Below, piece after piece: positions 52,632 to 62,116 of a stretch of 64,000 nucleotides of DNA (within the stretch, counting starts at the first letter, position 1; every line of letters begins with the position of its first letter). Below the pieces are notes generated by a model. The model worked only from the letters and a program-made list of their open reading frames with translations, made no database searches and had not been told where the DNA came from. The translations under genes were made by a program, and so were the position numbers. The DNA is from Streptomyces sp. NBC_00273 (GTDB lineage: Bacteria > Actinomycetota > Actinomycetes > Streptomycetales > Streptomycetaceae), in NCBI RefSeq assembly GCF_036178145.1, contig NZ_CP108067.1, positions 8,881,001 to 8,945,000 on the forward strand, written 5' to 3'.

Positions 52632-53525
52632 TCAGCCGTCGAGGACGCTCAGGTCTATGCGCGCCAGGCGCTCGGGGTCGGTGAGGATGTCGAGCGCGGT
52701 GATCCGGCCGTCCCGGATGGTGAACGCCATGACCGAAAGCGGCCGGCCCTCCGCCATCGCGACGACCCCCGGGACCCCGTTGACCAGTGCTGCGCGGGCG
52801 TCCTCGGCGAACCGGGCGAAGGTGATCGCCTGGGAGGCGACCTCGGCCGCGCCGCGCCGGAGCAGCGAGGGACGCAGCGCGCCGCCGTCGGAACGGGCCA
52901 CCACATCCGGGTCGAGGACCGCGACCAGGGCGTCGAAGTCCCCGCCGCGCGAGGCGACGAGGAAGGCGTCGACGATCGCACGCAGCCGGGTCCGGTCGGG
53001 GTCCGGGGCGGGCGCCGCGCCCTGGACGCGGCGGCGGGCCCGGCTGGCGAGCTGCCGGGTCGTGGCGGCGGAACGCCCGAGGACGGGGGCGATCTCGTCG
53101 AACGGCACCGCGAACAGGTCGTGCAGGACGAAGGCCAGGCGCTCGGCGGGGGCGAGGGTGTCCAGCACGACCATCAGGGCGATGCCGACCGAGTCGGCCA
53201 GCAGGATCTCCTGCTCGGGGTCGAGCCCGTCCGCGCGGCTGACGATCGGGTCGGGAAGGCGGACCTGCCCGTCCTGGTCGTGCAGCGGATCCTCGCGCCG
53301 CGTGCCGCGCGAGCGCAGCATGTCCAGGCACACCCGGCCGACCACGGTGGTCAGCCAGCCGCCCAGGTTCTCCACCGCGGCCACGTCGGAGCGGTTCAAC
53401 TTGAACCAGGCCTCCTGCACCGCGTCCTCCGCCTCGCTGAGCGAGCCCAGCATCCGGTAGGCCACCGCCCGCAGGTGGGAGCGGTGCTCCTCGAAGCGCT
53501 GCGCCAGAACTTCCTTCTCGCTCAC
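52632..53525 (-). CDS. ECF41-type RNA polymerase sigma factor
   Basis: The product is 297 residues from GTG 53525. Sigma2 has HRSHLRAVAYRMLGSLSEAEDAVQEAWFKL, and sigma4 has LAPAERLAFVLHDLFAVPFDEIAPVLGRSAATTRQLASRARR. A SnoaL-like C-terminal domain follows, with ARSDGGALR in place of a full DGGG. It lies upstream of the flavoprotein and the other sigma factor on the same strand, but a terminator and about 210 bp separate them. Confidence 0.9.
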   Translation of the reverse strand: MSEKEVLAQRFEEHRSHLRAVAYRMLGSLSEAEDAVQEAWFKLNRSDVAAVENLGGWLTTVVGRVCLDMLRSRGTRREDPLHDQDGQVRLPDPIVSRADGLDPEQEILLADSVGIALMVVLDTLAPAERLAFVLHDLFAVPFDEIAPVLGRSAATTRQLASRARRRVQGAAPAPDPDRTRLRAIVDAFLVASRGGDFDALVAVLDPDVVARSDGGALRPSLLRRGAAEVASQAITFARFAEDARAALVNGVPGVVAMAEGRPLSVMAFTIRDGRITALDILTDPERLARIDLSVLDG

Positions 53526-53647
53526 CCGTCACATCCCCGTGTTCCGATCCGTCAGTGCCGAGTCGGACGATAACCGACCGGGCAACGGGCCCGGTCAGCA
53601 GAGGAGTTGAGGAGCCGGAGCTGCCCCTCGCGCCGCGGCGGCCGCGC

Positions 53648-54358
53648 TTACCGCTTGGCCCGGGCCGCCTTCTCGAGGCGCCGGTAGAGTCGATTGCGAT
53701 CGCTGAAGAGATCGTGGCCGTCCGACGGTACGAAGGCTCCGTCGATCGCCATGGCGGGGGTTCCCAGGACGGGTGACTTGGCGAGCACCTCGTCGGCGGC
53801 TTCGACGAAGTCCCGGTGCTTCGTCTCCAGCACGGCCGCGTCGAACTCCGGGCCGCGCAGGCCCGGAACCATGACGGCCATGGCCAGCAGTCGGTCCCGC
53901 GTGAAGCCCCCGGACTTCCGCACAGCCCTCTGCTGGCGGTACAGCAGGTCGTGGTAGTCGGCGAACTTGTTCTGATCCAGGGCGGCGCGCAGGGCGTTCG
54001 CCGCGAACTTCGATCCCGGGCCGAGGAAGGACCCCAGCGTGAACTGCAGCTGTAGCGCGCCGTTGCGGGCCGCGCGCTTCAGGTACGGGGCGGTGCCCTC
54101 CGTCTCGAACTCGGCGCAGGCCGGGCAGCTCATGTCCTCGTACAGCCGGACGGCGAGAGGAGCGCCGGGGTCGCCGAGCACGATGGTGGTGCCGTCGGCG
54201 GCCAGCGATTCCCGGGCCGCGGGCAGATTCGCGCTCGCCGAGACGTCGAGCGGGTCGTCGCTCCTCGCGTCGTTCCTGCTGCGGCAGGCAGCGACGGTCG
54301 CCGAGGCGGTGATGGCCGCCGCCGTGACCAGGAAGCCGCGTCTGGATCTGACCTGCAT
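53648..54358 (-). CDS. DsbA-like thioredoxin-fold lipoprotein
   Basis: The product is 236 residues from ATG 54358. The N-terminus combines RSRRGFLVTAAA (twin Arg) with a lipobox TVAAC (Cys25). The thioredoxin fold has DMSCPACAEFE (active-site Cys78/Cys81), a helical insert (FAANALRAALDQNKFADYHDLLY) and cis-Pro LGTPAMAIDG, as in DsbA/thioredoxin_4 proteins. It probably makes or breaks disulfides in exported proteins. Confidence 0.92.
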   Translation of the reverse strand: MQVRSRRGFLVTAAAITASATVAACRSRNDARSDDPLDVSASANLPAARESLAADGTTIVLGDPGAPLAVRLYEDMSCPACAEFETEGTAPYLKRAARNGALQLQFTLGSFLGPGSKFAANALRAALDQNKFADYHDLLYRQQRAVRKSGGFTRDRLLAMAVMVPGLRGPEFDAAVLETKHRDFVEAADEVLAKSPVLGTPAMAIDGAFVPSDGHDLFSDRNRLYRRLEKAARAKR

Positions 54359-54501
54359 GAATGTCCTCTCCCCGTGATCGACAGGGAGACAGTACGTGGT
54401 CGGCGGCCCCGGCGCGCACTGGAATTCCCAGCCGCCGATCAGCCCGCCGAAAAGCCCGCTGAACTGCCCCCCGCCCCGCACTTCCCGCGAAAGGAACGAG
54501 G

Positions 54502-55071
54502 ATGACGGCGATCGATACGATCCGGTTGTTGGCGGCGCTCGCCGTGATCTGCGCCGCCGCACACGGATGCGGCTGCCTCTTCGGCGCCCTGCGCCAACCG
54601 CCGGTCATCGGCGAGGTCGTCGGAGGCATCCTGCTCGGCCCCTCGCTCCTCGGGCCGGTCGCCCCCGGGGCCAGGTCCGCCCTGTTCCCCGCGGTCGTGT
54701 ACTTCACCGCCGTCAGTCTGCTGTTCTTCTCCGCCGGCCTGACCCGGGGCGCCCGACTCTTCTCCCGACCGGCCGGTCATCGCGCCGACGTCGTCGCGCG
54801 GCAGAGCCCGGTGGCCTTCCGGCTGATCTTCCTGTGCGTCATGGTGCTGCTGTGTCCGGGGCCCGGCATCAACGCGGTGTTCGGCGCGCTGACGGCAGGC
54901 ATCTGCGCCGTCCTCGGCGATCAAGCGGCCGCCGAGGACGGACCTGCCGCCGTGTCCCTGGTGACCTGCCAGATCGCCGGCCACCGGCTGGCGAAGGCCG
55001 CGGACCGCCTCATGACGGCGACCCTCACCGGAGCGCGGCCCCGGCTTCGAGGAACCGGCGCAGGTCGATGA
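54502..55071 (+). pseudogene. Remnant of a cation/proton antiporter (CPA2-like)
   Basis: A 189-residue frame starts normally for a CPA2 antiporter (IRLLAALAVICAAAHGCGCLFGALRQPPVIGEVVGGILLGPSLLG). It then loses most membrane helices. Later parts (VVYFTAVSLLFFSAGLTRG; INAVFGALTAGICAVLG) match separated regions of the family. A working protein would have about 400 residues and eleven or more helices. The tail also overlaps the convergent deacetylase by about 47 bp. It looks like a deletion derivative. Confidence 0.65.
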
Positions 55072-55813
55072 CCTCGTAGCCCTCGGCCAGGGCGGCGTCG
55101 ACGATCAGCGGAAGGGCCTCGGCGTCGAGGACGACGCCGGAGCCGTTGCTGCCGACGTGCATCTGGATGATCGCTCCGGGAGCGAAGGCGTCGACGGCCC
55201 GTTCGACGGCCTTGTCCGCACTCATGCCGCCCTGCGGGCCGAGGTAGCCGTTCGTGTCGGTGCTGAACTCGATCGCCGCGTAGCCCAGGTCGTTGACGTC
55301 GGCGATGGACTCCGGGGTGGTGGAGCTGTAGGGGAACCGGAAGAACGGCAGGGGCTCGGTCCCGGACGCCGCCCGGATGGCCGCGTCGGCCTCGCGCACC
55401 TCGTCCGCCCGCTCGGCGGTGCTGAGGTCGTCGAAGGAGGGGTGGCTGTACGAGTGGTTTCCGAGGCCGTGTCCGGCGTCGGCGATGGAGCGCACCGCCG
55501 CGGGGTGGGTCTCGGCGAACTCCCCGGTCGGGAAGAAGGTGGCGGGCAGCTTTCGCCGGCGCAGTTCGGCCAGCACCGTGTCGATCCCGTCGACGTCCCA
55601 GGCGGCGTTGAAGGTGAGGGCCAGTGCCTTGCGGGAGGTGGGCAGCCGGCGGATCTCCTCGCCCAGCAGCGCGGCCGGCGGGCGGGGACCGGCGGCGGCC
55701 CGGGCGGTGCGCCCCGGCGCGGCCGCGGCAGGCGCGGGGGGCACGAACCCGGTGACCCCCGCGCACCCCGCGCACAGCAGGCCCGCCAGCGCGGAGCGTC
55801 GTCCCACATCCAT
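55025..55813 (-). CDS. Polysaccharide-deacetylase-family secreted protein with altered motif 1
   Basis: The product is 262 residues from ATG 55813, after GGGGAG. A twin-Arg-like signal is VGRRSALAGLLCAGCAG. In the NodB domain motif 1 reads ALTFNAAWD instead of TFDD, so the catalytic base Asp is Asn. Motif 2 NHSYSHPSF, motif 3 FRFPYSS, and IIQMHVGSNG are present. It resembles PdaB-type spore deacetylases with relaxed motif 1. Activity is uncertain. Confidence 0.85.
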   Translation of the reverse strand: MDVGRRSALAGLLCAGCAGVTGFVPPAPAAAAPGRTARAAAGPRPPAALLGEEIRRLPTSRKALALTFNAAWDVDGIDTVLAELRRRKLPATFFPTGEFAETHPAAVRSIADAGHGLGNHSYSHPSFDDLSTAERADEVREADAAIRAASGTEPLPFFRFPYSSTTPESIADVNDLGYAAIEFSTDTNGYLGPQGGMSADKAVERAVDAFAPGAIIQMHVGSNGSGVVLDAEALPLIVDAALAEGYEVIDLRRFLEAGAALR

Positions 55814-55932
55814 CACGGTCACTCCCCACGGTCACGGCCTTCGGCTCCGGCCTGCCACCGACTATGCGACGGCGCGGTCCGCAGCACCCGCAGCCCGTGC
55901 CGGGGCACCCGGGTGATCTCCGCAGCCGCCAC

Positions 55933-56481
55933 CTACGACGGGCGCCGCCGCAGGTGCGTCGTGAGGTGGTGCTGTAGGGGTTGTCCCACGGCGGCCATGT
56001 CGTGGACGACCGTCATCCCGTCGTCCTCGACGGTGTAGTGCCGCCGTGTGCCGGTGACCTCCTTGGCCAGCGGGGTCAGCGCCACGTCCTTGGTCTCGAT
56101 CTCGATCTCCGTACCGGACACCCGCCCGACGTACGTCTCCACGACGCCCGTCGGGTGGGCGAGCACGACCTCCAGAGCGGCGTCGGGAGTCACCCGCCAC
56201 CACCCGGCCTCACGGCTCGCGGGCCGCACCGGCGACCCGGACCCGTCGATCAGCCACGCGCGTGCCTCGTAGCGCAGGAAGGGGCGGCCGTCGTGGCTGA
56301 AGGTGATCTCCTGCTCGTAGCGGAAATCCGTCTCGAGGGTCGGGTACTCGCCCTGCCCCCGGCCGTGCCAGCGTCCCAGCAGGGGTAGTACGGGCCGCAG
56401 CAGCGGGTGCGGCTCGGGACCCTCGCCGAGGACGTGGCTGTCAGGGTAGGGATTCTCCTGCACCGACTCGAACATGTTCAC
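55933..56481 (-). CDS. FABP-like / nitrobindin heme-binding protein
   Basis: The product is 182 residues. LLGRWHGRGQGEYPTLE is the nitrobindin signature (GxWxGxGxGxYPT). The beta-barrel pattern follows, and the C-terminal QHHLTTHLRR holds the likely proximal heme His. Nitrobindins bind ferric heme and isomerise peroxynitrite. It is full length and stands alone. Confidence 0.92.
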   Translation of the reverse strand: MNMFESVQENPYPDSHVLGEGPEPHPLLRPVLPLLGRWHGRGQGEYPTLETDFRYEQEITFSHDGRPFLRYEARAWLIDGSGSPVRPASREAGWWRVTPDAALEVVLAHPTGVVETYVGRVSGTEIEIETKDVALTPLAKEVTGTRRHYTVEDDGMTVVHDMAAVGQPLQHHLTTHLRRRPS

Positions 56482-56533
56482 CTTGTCTGTCTGCGAGTAC
56501 TGCCGATTCCCGCAGCTTAAGGGCTGCGCCCGA

Positions 56534-56869
56534 TCAGGAGCAGTTGCAGCCCGTGCCGTAGAACAGCAGGAAGACGGCCGTCCCTGCGGCCAGGGTGAAG
56601 CCGGCCGTGGTCAGGGCGGCGAGGCCCCGACGACGACCCTCCGTGGGGGTGCGGAAGGTCTGCCAGGCGCCGTGGGCGAGGAAGAGGCTGAGCAGTCCGG
56701 CCCCTGCGATGGTCAAGCGCGGGCTGAAGGACCAGCTCAGATGGGCGATCAGAACGAGGCAGGCGAGCAGGGCGCAGGCGAGCAGGGTGAGGATCGCCTC
56801 GCCGAGGGTTTCTCCCACCGCCTCGATCAGGAACTCGCCGACGCTCTTCACTGCTCTGCGGACCCTCAT
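56534..56869 (-). CDS. Small membrane protein, unknown
   Basis: The product is 111 residues from ATG 56869. Three hydrophobic segments lie at about 21-42, 48-64 and 84-105. The end is GTGCNCS. The family is not recognised. It follows no clear operon partner. Confidence 0.55.
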   Translation of the reverse strand: MRVRRAVKSVGEFLIEAVGETLGEAILTLLACALLACLVLIAHLSWSFSPRLTIAGAGLLSLFLAHGAWQTFRTPTEGRRRGLAALTTAGFTLAAGTAVFLLFYGTGCNCS

Positions 56870-57120
56870 GGTGCTGCTCCACCCCCCGACTGCGGCGCAC
56901 CCGCGCGGGGGCCTCCTTCCGAGGACCCGCGCGGGGCCCGAATGGTTGCCGAGACGCTCAGGAGCGGCCAACTACAGCGCATGGACAACGTAGTTGTGGC
57001 TGATTCTGCTGGTCCCGAAGGAACGACTCCGGCGGGTGTGCGTTCCGCATCCGCCGACGAGCGCCTGATCGCCGTGCCGCGGCGGTGTGCTGGGCCCGCG
57101 CCGCTGCGACGCACGACTCG

Positions 57121-58014
57121 TCAGAAGCGGAACACGCCGAGGTCCCGCACGGTGTCGGCCAGGGCGCGGATGAGGTCGTTCTCGGCCTCGGTGCGCCAGA
57201 CCAGGGCGAATTGCATGGTCGCCATGTCGGGGAGGGGAAGCCAACGGATGTTCGACATGCCCCAGTGCCGGGTGACATGGCCGGGGAAGGCGTGGATGAT
57301 CTCGCCCATGCCGACGTGGCTGATCAGCTCATCGGCGTTGTCCGAGGCCGCGGACATGATGCGTTCGATCCTGCGGCCTCGTGGGGTGTGGAAGGGCAGG
57401 TAGCTGTCCTCCCAGTAGTCCGGCAGGCCGTGTGCAGTGCCGTGCGGGAAGTCGGCGAGCAGCTCCAGCGGTACCGAGTCCCGTTCCGCGAGCCGGTGGT
57501 CGCGGGCCACGGCGAGGATCCGCGAGTCGGTGCACAGGGTCGGGCCGACGGTGAAGTCCGGCTCTTCCACCGGCAGCCAGACGACCACGACGTCCATGGC
57601 ACCGTTGCGGAGCTGACCGAACACATCGGTGAAGGTCGCCTGGCGGACCTGGAGACCCCAGTGCGGGTACCGCGCGCGGAACGCCTTCCAATAGGGGTAC
57701 AGATCGGCGACGTTGAAGGGCATCAGGCTGACGCGGAGCTGTGCGGTGATGCCACGGGCCGCCAGTTGGGCGCGTTCCAGGGATTCGTGCAGGCCTGCGT
57801 AGACCGGTTGCAGATCGTCGCGGAACTGGCGGCCGACCTCCGTCAGGCGCACCGTGCGGCTGGTACGGGCGAACAGCTCGGCGCCGATGCGCCGTTCCTG
57901 CTTCTTGATGGCCTGGCTGACGCGAGCCTGGGAGATGTGCAACCGCTGTGCCGTCCGGCCGAAATGCAACTCCTCGGCCAGCACCAGGAAGATCTCGATG
58001 TCCCGCAGCTCCAC
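57121..58014 (-). CDS. LysR-family transcriptional regulator
   Basis: The product is 297 residues from GTG 58014 (VELRDIEIFLVLAEELHFG). The HTH is FGRTAQRLHISQARVSQAIKKQERRIGAELF. The effector domain follows from about residue 90. It is divergent from the hemerythrin gene, with about 245 bp between starts, so control of that gene, or of the GNAT/GT/hydrolase run beyond it, is plausible. Confidence 0.92.
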   Translation of the reverse strand: MELRDIEIFLVLAEELHFGRTAQRLHISQARVSQAIKKQERRIGAELFARTSRTVRLTEVGRQFRDDLQPVYAGLHESLERAQLAARGITAQLRVSLMPFNVADLYPYWKAFRARYPHWGLQVRQATFTDVFGQLRNGAMDVVVVWLPVEEPDFTVGPTLCTDSRILAVARDHRLAERDSVPLELLADFPHGTAHGLPDYWEDSYLPFHTPRGRRIERIMSAASDNADELISHVGMGEIIHAFPGHVTRHWGMSNIRWLPLPDMATMQFALVWRTEAENDLIRALADTVRDLGVFRF

Positions 58015-58258
58015 CGGTCCACGGCCCTTCGTCGATAACCTGGCGGTTATCGAACCGCGCACAACTGTTCCTTGATCATACGGGCGAGCCGCAAGATCTT
58101 TGAGGCATGCAGTCACGCGTGCAAGAACCCCCGCCCGTACGGTCGGACGCGGTGCGGCGTCGCTCCGCCAGCGCCTCCGCCCCGTCGTCGGTGCGTCTCG
58201 CCTCCAGCCACGTGAACCCTGTGCTCGGCGAGCACGCCGGAACGTTCTCGAACCGCCC

Positions 58259-58900
58259 ATGAGCGACGCCATCGACCTGACCGCGATGTACGCGATGCAT
58301 GATGCCCTGCGCCGGGAACTGGCCCATCTGGACCGGCTCACCACCGCTGCGGACCATGATCCGCGGCAGGTGCTGGCCACCGCTGCCGGATGGACGCTGT
58401 TCAAGAAGGCCCTCCACGCCCACCACGCGGCCGAGGACGACGCGCTGTGGCCGTCGCTGCGGCGGAACCTGGCCGGCCGGCCGAGGGACCTGGCGCTGCT
58501 GGAGGTGATGGAGGCCGAACACGCCGCCATCGGCACGGTGATCCGGGCCATCGACGGCGCGCTGGCCGACCCCGGTGCCGGCTCGCTGCGGTTGGGGCAG
58601 CTCGCCGACGCGCTGGCCCGCGGCCTGGCAGGCCACCTCGAGCACGAGGAGGAGGCGGTGCTCCCGCTGGTCCAGGGGGTGCTGACGGCCGAGCAGTGGG
58701 GCCACTTCGGCCGGGTCCAAGCCCAGTACGTCGATCAGGACGCACCGCTGCTGCTGCCGTGGCTGCTGGACGGTGCCGACGAACGGACGGCGGAGCGGCT
58801 CCTCGCCCGGCTGCCCGCACCCGCGTACGCCGCCTGCACCGCCCGATGGATCCCGGCGTACGCCGCCCTCGACCGCTGGACTCCGGGAATCACCGCCTGA
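58259..58900 (+). CDS. Hemerythrin HHE-domain protein
   Basis: The product is 213 residues from ATG 58259. Iron-ligand histidines and acids are seen in MHDALRRELAHLDRL, KALHAHHAAEDDALWP, MEAEHAAIG and GHLEHEEEAVLP. It is likely a diiron protein sensing or binding oxygen or nitric oxide. The C-terminal half (about 130-213) is a helical extension typical of actinobacterial members. Confidence 0.88.
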   Translation: MSDAIDLTAMYAMHDALRRELAHLDRLTTAADHDPRQVLATAAGWTLFKKALHAHHAAEDDALWPSLRRNLAGRPRDLALLEVMEAEHAAIGTVIRAIDGALADPGAGSLRLGQLADALARGLAGHLEHEEEAVLPLVQGVLTAEQWGHFGRVQAQYVDQDAPLLLPWLLDGADERTAERLLARLPAPAYAACTARWIPAYAALDRWTPGITA

Positions 58901-59013
58901 CGGCACCACGGCCCGACGGCACCACGGCCTGACACAGCCCGATCAGCCGCCGCCGCGAGCACGCCCTCGCGGCATCCCGAAGAACGACCGACTCGACCAC
59001 GAAAGCGATCACC

Positions 59014-60015
59014 TTGTCCGAATCCGTACGTGTCTTACCGCTCCAGCGCGTCTCGGCCGCCGAGGCCGCCGCGTGGCACGAGGTCGTCGTGGCCTCGATG
59101 GCCCACGACCTGCCGGGAGTACCGCCACCGGGACCCGGACAGGTCACGGCCCAGCTCACCCGGCCCGCTCTGGGCAGCCGCCGTCTGACCTGGCTGGCCA
59201 CGGGGGCGGACGGCGTCCCCGTCGGCGTCGCCGGCCTGCGGGTGTTCACCTCCGCGGGGAGGGACCACCTGGCCGAACTGGAACTCCATGTCGACCCCGC
59301 GCACCGGCGCCTGGGGGCCGGCTCCCGCCTGCTGTCCGCGGTGGTGGCGGCCTGCCGCACCGAGAACCGGCGCAGCCTCGTCGCGGCGGCCGCGGACGGC
59401 AGCCCGGGCGAAGCCTTCGGTGAACGGCTGGGTTTCCACCGGGTGCTCACCCTGGACCACCTCATCCTGCGCCTCGACGAGCTGCCCGAGGCCGACCTGC
59501 TGCGGATCGTCGGTACCGCACCTCCCGGCTACCGGCTGACCGGTTGGACCGGAACGGTCCCCGACGAGCTCGCCGCCGCCTTCGCCGAGGCCAAGAACGC
59601 GATGAACGACATGCCGATGGGGGACATGGACTACGGCAGCGTCGCGTGGGACGGCGACCGCGTCCGCGCCATGGCGAAGGTCATCGCCGACCGCGGGGAC
59701 ACCCTGCTGACCATCGCCGCCGTCCACGAGGACGGCACCATGGCCGGCTACACCGAGATCCTGCTCCCGCAGGGCTCCGGGCCCCGTGCCCAGCAGTACG
59801 ACACGGCGGTCGTCCCCGCACACCGCGGCCACGGGCTGGGGCTGTGGGTCAAGGCCGCCATGGTGCGGCATCTGCGCGCCGAGCACCCCGGCGTCGTCGA
59901 GATCGAGACGGACAACGCCGACGACAACGCGCACATGCTGGCCGTCAACCACCGGCTGGGATTCCGCTCCTACCGGCGCACGCACGAGTTCCAGCTCGAC
60001 GTGCCCGCGACCTGA
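59014..60015 (+). CDS. Tandem GNAT N-acetyltransferase
   Basis: The product is 333 residues from TTG 59014. Two GNAT folds can be seen. The first has ELELHVDPAHRRLGAGSRLLSAVV (acetyl-CoA loop RRLGAG). The second has YDTAVVPAHRGHGLGLWVKAAMVRHL (RGHGLG) and a closing NHRLGFRSYRRTHEFQ. It resembles mycothiol-synthase-like or Eis-like two-domain acetyltransferases in layout; the substrate is unknown. It precedes the GT-methyltransferase fusion by 69 bp on the same strand. Confidence 0.9.
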   Translation: MSESVRVLPLQRVSAAEAAAWHEVVVASMAHDLPGVPPPGPGQVTAQLTRPALGSRRLTWLATGADGVPVGVAGLRVFTSAGRDHLAELELHVDPAHRRLGAGSRLLSAVVAACRTENRRSLVAAAADGSPGEAFGERLGFHRVLTLDHLILRLDELPEADLLRIVGTAPPGYRLTGWTGTVPDELAAAFAEAKNAMNDMPMGDMDYGSVAWDGDRVRAMAKVIADRGDTLLTIAAVHEDGTMAGYTEILLPQGSGPRAQQYDTAVVPAHRGHGLGLWVKAAMVRHLRAEHPGVVEIETDNADDNAHMLAVNHRLGFRSYRRTHEFQLDVPAT

Positions 60016-60084
60016 CCCCGACCACGGGCCCTTCCCGTGCGGACGAATCCAGAGAACAGAATCCAACGAAATGAGAATCACCAC

Positions 60085-62052
60085 ATGCGCGTGTTGTTGA
60101 TGGCGTACGGGTCGCGCGGGGACGTCGAGCCGATGGCGGGACTCGGAGTGCAGCTGAAGGCGCTCGGCGCGGAAGTACGGGTGTGCGCTCCGCCGGACTT
60201 CGCCGACTTCCTCGACGGCGTCGGCCTGCCGCTGGTGCCGATCGGCTCGCCGGTGCGCGAGATCGTGAAGGGGGCGGTGACCGGCACGACGCCGATGCCG
60301 GCGGAGGGACTGCCCGAGCGCGCGGCCGCGCTGCTCGCCATGACGTACGAAGCGGTCGCCCCGGCGGCCGAGGGATGCGACGTGATGGTGGCGACCGGCC
60401 TGCTCCCGGCCGCGGCCGGCGCGCGGCTGGCAGCCGAGGAACTGGGCATCCCCTACAGGTTCGTGGCCTACTTCCCGACCTATCTGCCGTCGCCGCACCA
60501 TGCCCCGTTCGAACGGCCGGGCCGGCCGTTCCCGCCGGACGTGACCGACAACCAGGCGCTGTGGGACCTGGACGTCGAGAACATGAACGTACTGTTCGGC
60601 GTGGGGCTCAACACCCACCGGGCGGCGATCGGCCTGCCCCCGGTGGACCACTTCCGCGACTACGTCCTCACCGACCGGCCGTGGCTGGCGGCGGACCCGG
60701 TCCTGAGCCCGTGGCAGGAGCCGGCGGACCTCGATGTGGTGCAGACCGGCGCGTGGATACGACCGGACGAACGCCCGCTCCCGGCCGACCTGGAGGCGTT
60801 CCTGGACGCCGGCACGCCACCGGTGTACGTGGGCTTCGGCAGCATTCCCGTGCGCGACGCACAGGACGTCGCCCGGGCCGCCATCGAAGCGGTCCGCGCG
60901 CAGGGCCGCCGCGTACTCGTCGGGCGGGGCTGGGCGGACCTGGCCCTGATCGACGACCGGGACGACTGTTTCGCCATCGGCGAGGTCAACCAGCAGGCAC
61001 TGTTCCGCCGGGTCGCCGCCGTCGTGCACCACGGCGGCGCGGGCACCACGACGACGGCCGCCCGGGCGGGCGCCCCCCAGGTGGTGGTACCCCAGATGGC
61101 GGACCAGCCGTACTGGGCCGGCCGCGTGGCCGCGCTGGGCATCGGCGCGGCACACGACGGTCCGACCCCGACCTTCGAGTCCCTGTCGGCCGCACTCGAG
61201 ACGGCCCTGACCCCCGAGACGGGGGCACGGGCGAAGGCCGTCGCCGACACGATCCGCACCGACGGGACGGAGGTGGCCGCGAAACTGCTCCTCGACGCGG
61301 GGCACGCCGCGCCGATGAGCCGTGAACAGATCTCCGCGATCGCCCATGCCGACCACCCGATCAAGTCTCCGCTCGCCGACGACTCGGTCAGCCGGCTGCT
61401 CGAACGCGGCCTGCCGCGGGGCGACGAGCGCGTGCTCGACCTCGGATGCGGCACGGCGGAGTGGCTGCTGCGCGCCCTGGAGACGCGCCCGCACCTGCAC
61501 GCCGAGGGCGTCGACGTCTCCGAAGTCGCCCTGGCGCAGGCCCGCCGGTCAGCGAGCGAACGCGGAGTCGACGCGCGCCTGGTCCTCCACCAGCAGGAAG
61601 CCGCGGACTTCGTCTCCCCACAGCGGTTCGACCTGGTGATCAGCGTCGGCGCCGCACATGCCTTCGGCGGTCTTCTCCCCACCCTCAAGGCGGCCCGCAC
61701 ACACCTGGCTCCCGGCGGCCGCGTTCTGATCGGCGAGTCGTTCTGGGACCGCGCCCCCTCACCGGAGGCCGTCGAGATGTTCGGTGACCTCGCCGACCTG
61801 GCGACCACGGTGGACCTCGTCGTCGCCGACGGATGGACCCCCGTCCACGGCCATGTCAGCACGCGCAGTGAGCTGGACGCCTACGAGTGGGCCTGCTGGG
61901 GTTCGCTGGCCGGATGGGCTCTGGAGCACCCCGACGATCCCGCCGCCGCTCAGGCGTTGGAGACGGCCACCGCCGCGCGCACGGAGTGGTTGCACGGCTA
62001 CCGGGACAGCTTCGGCTTCCTCTGCCTGGTGCTGCGCCGCACCTCGGACTGA
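60085..62052 (+). CDS. Glycosyltransferase (GT1, GtfB-like) fused to SAM-dependent methyltransferase
   Basis: The product is 655 residues from ATG 60085. Residues 1-410 are a GT1 enzyme: MRVLLMAYGSRGDVEPMAGLGVQLKALG (N-domain) and the donor-binding VVHHGGAGTTTTAARAGAPQ and VPQMADQPYWAGRVAALG. At Met411 a second protein begins (MSREQISAIAHADHPI): a class I methyltransferase with RVLDLGCGTAEWLL (about 450-463) and GEGVDVSEVALAQARR. Both halves look complete and have stand-alone relatives, so this is a natural gene fusion. It would glycosylate and methylate a small molecule, perhaps the same one. Confidence 0.9.
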   Translation: MRVLLMAYGSRGDVEPMAGLGVQLKALGAEVRVCAPPDFADFLDGVGLPLVPIGSPVREIVKGAVTGTTPMPAEGLPERAAALLAMTYEAVAPAAEGCDVMVATGLLPAAAGARLAAEELGIPYRFVAYFPTYLPSPHHAPFERPGRPFPPDVTDNQALWDLDVENMNVLFGVGLNTHRAAIGLPPVDHFRDYVLTDRPWLAADPVLSPWQEPADLDVVQTGAWIRPDERPLPADLEAFLDAGTPPVYVGFGSIPVRDAQDVARAAIEAVRAQGRRVLVGRGWADLALIDDRDDCFAIGEVNQQALFRRVAAVVHHGGAGTTTTAARAGAPQVVVPQMADQPYWAGRVAALGIGAAHDGPTPTFESLSAALETALTPETGARAKAVADTIRTDGTEVAAKLLLDAGHAAPMSREQISAIAHADHPIKSPLADDSVSRLLERGLPRGDERVLDLGCGTAEWLLRALETRPHLHAEGVDVSEVALAQARRSASERGVDARLVLHQQEAADFVSPQRFDLVISVGAAHAFGGLLPTLKAARTHLAPGGRVLIGESFWDRAPSPEAVEMFGDLADLATTVDLVVADGWTPVHGHVSTRSELDAYEWACWGSLAGWALEHPDDPAAAQALETATAARTEWLHGYRDSFGFLCLVLRRTSD

Positions 62053-62116
62053 TCACGCAGGGCGGCTGGCGAGCGGCCCGTTCGCCCAGCAGGTTCCATG
62101 CCCGACAGGGCCCCAT

